Origin: Shimia aestuarii
Lineage (GTDB): Bacteria; Pseudomonadota; Alphaproteobacteria; Rhodobacterales; Rhodobacteraceae
Assembly (NCBI RefSeq): GCF_900114635.1
Contig: NZ_FOTQ01000010.1
Location: 7,501-71,500 of the forward strand
Length of the DNA stretch: 64,000 nucleotides
Direction: 5' to 3'
Below are positions 60,115 through 64,000 of this stretch, one piece after another (position 1 is the stretch's first letter; the number at the start of each line of letters is the position of its first letter). The notes under the pieces are model-generated. The model worked only from the letters and a program-made list of their open reading frames with translations. It was not told where the DNA came from and did not search any database. The position numbers and the translations under genes were made by a program.

Positions 60115-62049
60115 CTATCCTTGGGGCGTGTACCAGATCGGCGTTGTATAGGCGCGTTCCTGTTGTTCCGTCGGCGCCCCTTCCGGCATCTCCGCCCCAA
60201 GCCGCACCACGTCGTAGACGTACCAGGGCGGGGTTGGGATCTCGAGCACCCGCACGTAGTAGAACGCCCGCTGGCCAGCATCGAAATCCGGGTCTTCCCA
60301 GACCGCCACCAGCTCGGGCGCCCCGATCGAGTTGCTCCATGTGGCGGTGGCGACATCCACCGTGCTCCCCACCGCGGGCACCTTGCCGTTCTCTCCCGGC
60401 ACGCGATCACCCGACCAGGCCACGTCATAGACCTTCTCTCCGGTCGTGCCATCTGCATTCACCCAGCCTTTGACAATCTGGATGCGATCCAGATTGGCCC
60501 CGATCGGATCACGCAACGCCGCCACAAGGAACGTGGGCGCCTTGCCCTCGGGCGCGGCAACCAGATCGCCACCCATGGGAACACCCTTGAGATACCCCAC
60601 GGCAGACACCTCGCGGGTTTGCAGATCGGATTGGGCAAAGTCATACCCGCCAAAGAACCGCACGCTCATACGCGGCCCCGTGGTGCCATAAACCTCTTTG
60701 CGATCCATCGCGTCAAACAGCGACTCCCGCGTGTTTTCATGTGCCCAAACCGCCGTCAGCCCAGACGACAGCATCTGCCACGCAAACAGTTCGCCATTTT
60801 CGGTTTTCATGAACGGGTGGGTCATGCGTTCCGCCGACGGCTCGTACCCCGCATGCTTGCCCCAGAAGTTCTCTTCTTCGGCCGTGGCCAGCGATGTATG
60901 GGAATCGGTCGCCGCGATCATCCCGAACTTATACGGGTTGGTGCCAAGCTTCTCTTCCAGAACCAGACCGTTCTTGAGCGCTTCGCGGGCATACTCGTAT
61001 TGCAGCATGTCTTCCGTCTTGGCTTCACTCAGATCAAGGTTGCCCACATCCCAGTTGTAATAATCCGCAAACTCATCATCCGGCGACAGGAACGGATGTG
61101 CCTCGCCATCGCCCTTGATTTGCGTGACCTCGTACATGCGCTCCCACTTGGCGCGCTGCCGGACATAGGTCTCGTCAATCGCACGCCCACTATACTGGGC
61201 ATCCACCGGGAACATGATGCCGTTGGACAGGTTGCCGTTATGGGCAAACGCCATTGCCGCGCCGTTTGTTTTTTCCTCGTAGACCTCAAGGTACTTGTAG
61301 AGGTCCAGCGGGTCGGTGCTGCCAATCGGGGCCTGCGTGGTATATGGCACCACCAGCCCTGCCCGCTCTCTGCCATCGCGGAAGATCACGTTGCGGTGCA
61401 TGTTGCCGCCATTGACCAGCGAGGTCCATTCAAAGCCGATGAAGGCAGTGAACTCGCCCGGTTCGTTATAGCGCTCTGCCGCGTCAATCACCTGTCCCCA
61501 GATGTTGGCATAGACCCGCGCGCCCGGCGAGTATTGCGCAAACATCTCGGGGTCTACTTTACCCTGCGAGAAGGTGGTAATCAGGTCCAGCGCCGTGTTC
61601 ACGGCTTCCTGGCCGCCCGCTCGGAACCCTTTGGACCATCGCGCACCCTGCTCGTATCTTGTCACGTTGGGCGAGGCAGACAGTGCATCTATGATCATGC
61701 CCATGCCATCGGAATGGTCGGTCACCGCCAACCAGTCCAGCGGCCGCGACAGGCGCACGGGCAACCCGGTCGACGACATCACCTGTTCGCCGCGCGCAAA
61801 CCGGTACGCTTCATCAAGACCCAGCCGGTTACCGAATCCCCCCGCGTCCATGCTCAATGCGGTATGAAGGTGATTGTCTCCCCAAAGCGGACGCTCCGGG
61901 AACTTTCGCTCGGCATATGGAGAGTAGGGTTTGCCCGCCGGGAAGACGCCCTCCAATTGTTCTGCACTTCCTTGATATTCTTGTGCCATTGCGGGCACCG
62001 CGCCCACTGTCAGCACGGACAAAGCCGTCGCCAAAACTGCATTTTTCAT
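60115..62049 (-). CDS. Exported DUF3604 (PHP-like metallohydrolase) protein
   Basis: This 644-residue protein has a signal peptide ([20 protein letters not shown]) and a DUF3604 domain across nearly its whole length. Metal-type motifs include [20 protein letters not shown] and [13 protein letters not shown], with [18 protein letters not shown] and [11 protein letters not shown] further on; these resemble the His/Asp ligands of PHP phosphoesterases. The substrate is unknown and no neighbour gives a clue. ATG 62049 follows AAGGGGGTGTGC. Confidence 0.85.
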   Translation of the reverse strand: MKNAVLATALSVLTVGAVPAMAQEYQGSAEQLEGVFPAGKPYSPYAERKFPERPLWGDNHLHTALSMDAGGFGNRLGLDEAYRFARGEQVMSSTGLPVRLSRPLDWLAVTDHSDGMGMIIDALSASPNVTRYEQGARWSKGFRAGGQEAVNTALDLITTFSQGKVDPEMFAQYSPGARVYANIWGQVIDAAERYNEPGEFTAFIGFEWTSLVNGGNMHRNVIFRDGRERAGLVVPYTTQAPIGSTDPLDLYKYLEVYEEKTNGAAMAFAHNGNLSNGIMFPVDAQYSGRAIDETYVRQRAKWERMYEVTQIKGDGEAHPFLSPDDEFADYYNWDVGNLDLSEAKTEDMLQYEYAREALKNGLVLEEKLGTNPYKFGMIAATDSHTSLATAEEENFWGKHAGYEPSAERMTHPFMKTENGELFAWQMLSSGLTAVWAHENTRESLFDAMDRKEVYGTTGPRMSVRFFGGYDFAQSDLQTREVSAVGYLKGVPMGGDLVAAPEGKAPTFLVAALRDPIGANLDRIQIVKGWVNADGTTGEKVYDVAWSGDRVPGENGKVPAVGSTVDVATATWSNSIGAPELVAVWEDPDFDAGQRAFYYVRVLEIPTPPWYVYDVVRLGAEMPEGAPTEQQERAYTTPIWYTPQG

Positions 62050-62155
62050 GATGCACACCCCCTTGAAAGAAAACTGAAATAATGATCTTCGCGCTCCGGT
62101 AGACTCAGCTTAGCGCAAAACACTCGACAAAATCACAAATTTTGCAATCAAAGGC

Positions 62156-63142
62156 TCATCCCGCATCAGTTGGCTTGCGCGCCGCGCGCCGCGCCAGTTT
62201 GGCCGCGAGGCTGGGTCCAACTCCCGGACGCGACCACGGACAGACCGAAATACAGATCGCACATCCATGGGTCTGGTTGAAGAACGGCAGGCATTTGTCA
62301 AAGTCGACATACCACTTGGACTCACCGCGTACGGTCTGCTTTTCCGCAAAAATCGCCTCGGGTGGACAGGCATCCTCGCAGATCCGACAATTGGCGCAAA
62401 AACCATCTATTCCGGTCTCAACTGCAGGCGTCGGCGCAAAAGGCGCATCGGTGAGCACCGCCGAGAGGCGAAAGGATGATCCCACCTCGGGGTTGATGAT
62501 CGAACCGTGTTTGCCCAGCTCTCCGAATCCACAGGCCAGCGCGGGCGGGATCATCAGCAACGCCCCGGTCATCGGCCCCGTGACCGGTTCGGCCTCCCAG
62601 CCCTGCTCCCGCAACCAGCCCGCAACCATCTTGGCGACCGCAGCGGCCCGCCCGTATTGCGCCATCACTTCAAGCCCTGCGGCCAGGTCCGGGGATTGCG
62701 AAATCTCGGAGTAATCGTGTTGAACCCCCAACATGATCACACGTGACCGCGTGATCTGATGGCCTTGCATCACCCATTCCGGGCGCATCTCGGCCACGCC
62801 GGTCAATTCACACTCCCCTGCTGTCACAAACGCCGCAAGCGCCTCGGTCCAGTCATCCCGCTCAACCCTCTGTTCGGCCAATGCTGGCAGGGGCGCGTCC
62901 AGCACCACCTGCCGCGCGGCCCGCGCGTCTGCAAAAGCAGGCTCCTTGGCCGACTGACGATAGAAATACGCCTGAAGATCGCCATGGGGGATTTCGCTCG
63001 GATCCGGTGCCCAATACACCATGCGCGCCGCGCGCGGCTCTGTCTCGCCCAACCCGTTGATCACATTGCCCGACACATCCGGCACAAGCTTCACTTGCTC
63101 GGGATCAGGCGCAAAAGGTCGAAGATCAGAAACACGCGGCAT
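62156..63142 (-). CDS. Double-4Fe-4S protein of the reductive dehalogenase/QueG type
   Basis: This 328-residue protein ends with two ferredoxin-type sets: FCANCRICEDACPPEAIF (C-x2-C-x2-C-x3-C) and DKCLPFFNQTHGCAICISVCPW (C-x9-C-x2-C-x3-C), the layout of reductive dehalogenases and epoxyqueuosine reductase. Upstream there is a nitroreductase-like cobalamin-binding part (MTGALLMIPPALACGFGELG, then GKHGSIINPEVGSSFRLSAV). It has no Tat signal, so it is cytosolic. It differs from QueG in the second cluster and resembles the RdhA-type YDFDKC...GCGIC pattern. Dehalogenation is possible but unproven. Confidence 0.82.
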   Translation of the reverse strand: MPRVSDLRPFAPDPEQVKLVPDVSGNVINGLGETEPRAARMVYWAPDPSEIPHGDLQAYFYRQSAKEPAFADARAARQVVLDAPLPALAEQRVERDDWTEALAAFVTAGECELTGVAEMRPEWVMQGHQITRSRVIMLGVQHDYSEISQSPDLAAGLEVMAQYGRAAAVAKMVAGWLREQGWEAEPVTGPMTGALLMIPPALACGFGELGKHGSIINPEVGSSFRLSAVLTDAPFAPTPAVETGIDGFCANCRICEDACPPEAIFAEKQTVRGESKWYVDFDKCLPFFNQTHGCAICISVCPWSRPGVGPSLAAKLARRAARKPTDAG

Positions 63143-63209
63143 AGCTCCAGCCTAACGACCCCGCCCTGTCTGACAAGAGTCATGATCCAGCCGGATCACA
63201 CCGACGCCG

Positions 63210-63279
63210 ACACTTTCTTTTTCCGAAAATACCCTGGGGGAGTCACAGCCGCGCTGTGACGGGGGCAACGCCCCCTAAA
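63210..63279 (+). repeat. Dispersed intergenic element, copy D
   Basis: It reads CACTTTCTTTTTCCGAAAAT then ACCCTGGGGGAG, followed by TCACAGCCGCGCTGTGA, a hairpin, and GGGGGCAACGCCCCC. It lies upstream of the iron-sulfur protein gene and ends at the stop of the UbiB-type gene. Confidence 0.55.
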
Positions 63280-64000
63280 CCACCGCCATCACCAGCGCCA
63301 GCACCCCGGCGCCGAAGACTGCTCCGCCGACCCCACCCATCAGGGCCACGGGCCACAAGCGCGGCTTGACCTGCTCCACCGGTGTCGCCTGCCGGATCAG
63401 CGCTTCTTCCACCAGCCCCGGCAACCGCGGCCCGAACCGCGCCAGCACGCGCGCAGTCTTGAGTAAATCCCGCCCAAAGGCGCGCGGCCCGATGCTGTCC
63501 TTGATATAACCAGCCACCACCGGCTTGGCGACGTCCCAGATGTTCACCCCCGGATCAAGCGAGCGCGCCACACCTTCGACCACGACCATCGTGCGCTGCA
63601 ACAGGATCAGCTCGGTCCGGGTTTCCATCCCGAACCGCTCGGTCACCTCAAAGAGATAGTTCAGCAACCGCCCCATCGAGATCCGCGTCGCGTCCATGCC
63701 AAAGATCGGCTCACCCACGGCCCGCAGCGCCCGCGCAAACTCATCCACATCCCGGTCCGCCGGCACGTATCCGGCCTCGAAATGCACTTCGGCCACCCGC
63801 ATGTAATCGCGCTGGATAAAGCCATAGAGGATCTCTGCATAAACCCGCCGCGTATATTCATCGATATGGCCCATGATGCCGAAATCGTAGGCGATGATGT
63901 CCCCGTTCGCGGCCACCTTCAGGTTGCCCTGATGCATGTCCGCGTGAAAATACCCATCCCTGAGCGCATGGCTCAGGAACAGCTCCAGCACCCGGCTGCC
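63275..64000 (-). CDS. UbiB/ABC1-family atypical kinase, C-terminal part (cut by window edge)
   Basis: The visible 241 residues are the C-terminal part of an ABC1/AarF/UbiB protein. They contain the catalytic-loop variant RDGYFHADMHQGNLKVAANG and the metal-binding DFG in IIAYDFGIMGHIDEYTRR, followed by the helical C-lobe and a terminal hydrophobic helix (ALMGGVGGAVFGAGVLALVM). Such proteins support ubiquinone biosynthesis. The N-terminal half with the KxGQ motif lies beyond the right edge; the frame is open to base 64000. Confidence 0.9.
   Translation of the reverse strand, partial: GSRVLELFLSHALRDGYFHADMHQGNLKVAANGDIIAYDFGIMGHIDEYTRRVYAEILYGFIQRDYMRVAEVHFEAGYVPADRDVDEFARALRAVGEPIFGMDATRISMGRLLNYLFEVTERFGMETRTELILLQRTMVVVEGVARSLDPGVNIWDVAKPVVAGYIKDSIGPRAFGRDLLKTARVLARFGPRLPGLVEEALIRQATPVEQVKPRLWPVALMGGVGGAVFGAGVLALVMAVV

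Noticed and set aside
60085-62082. A 665-codon frame antisense to the DUF3604 gene
   Set aside because: It begins inside the dapA terminator hairpin, and the minus-strand product has a signal peptide and conserved metal motifs.

Overview
The window looks like a chromosomal segment from a marine alphaproteobacterium of the Roseobacter group (Rhodobacteraceae). This is inferred from gene content: a NavSp/NaChBac-type sodium channel, two Liv-type ABC systems with acyl-CoA ligases, a DUF5927/5928-type glycosyltransferase beside a sulfotransferase, zinc-free L36, stand-alone MnmD, GC-rich third codon positions, and a recurring intergenic element with core GTATTTTTGG. No phage, insertion sequence, plasmid function, CRISPR array or rRNA was seen.

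Layout. 1-5 kb: tail of an unknown gene, msrP with a small Cys-rich protein overlapping its stop, an FMN glutamate-synthase-like protein, a DUF302 protein behind an FnrL-like box, and an MFS transporter. 5-12 kb: housekeeping genes (clpB, pyrF, Nudix, dinB with a zinc ribbon, N-formylglutamate amidohydrolase), then tRNA-Val(GAC) and the 41-codon rpmJ. 12-16 kb: a seven-repeat envelope protein, an atypical PaaK-like ligase and a protein built from two copies of one unknown domain. 16-24 kb: first Liv cluster (acyl-CoA ligase, LivG, LivH, small membrane protein, LivM, binding protein, LivF; minus strand). 24-28 kb: hybrid histidine kinase and OmpR-type regulator, then PepSY protein, cytochrome b561 and a membrane LuxR regulator, separated by a 25-bp direct repeat and a hairpin covering the PepSY ribosome-binding site. 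28-35 kb: LysR, DUF1330, WGR protein, amidohydrolase, phosphatase, zinc-finger protein, an ABC ATPase without permease, glycosyltransferase and sulfotransferase. 36-45.5 kb: second Liv cluster plus two acyl-CoA dehydrogenases and a TetR regulator. 45.8-64 kb: adenosine kinase-nth, the sodium channel, porin, Ada-like methyltransferase, OmpA lipoprotein, a divergent FAD oxidoreductase/mnmD pair, lytic transglycosylase, dapA, a DUF3604 protein, a reductive-dehalogenase-like iron-sulfur protein and the 3' end of a UbiB kinase gene.

How genes work together. The most system-like part is 35.7-45.5 kb: a binding protein, LivFGMH transporter, acyl-CoA synthetase and two unequal acyl-CoA dehydrogenases (only one with a visible catalytic-Glu motif) next to a TetR gene. 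CATAC-N6-GTATG palindromes lie in front of both the dehydrogenase and the transporter units. I read this as one regulated uptake, CoA-activation and dehydrogenation module for an unidentified organic acid. The 16-24 kb cluster is a similar module with a PaaK-like protein downstream. The second most interesting area is 26.4-26.6 kb, where the two-component genes are followed by repeated palindromes and an RBS-masking hairpin ahead of a PepSY-cytochrome b561 pair.
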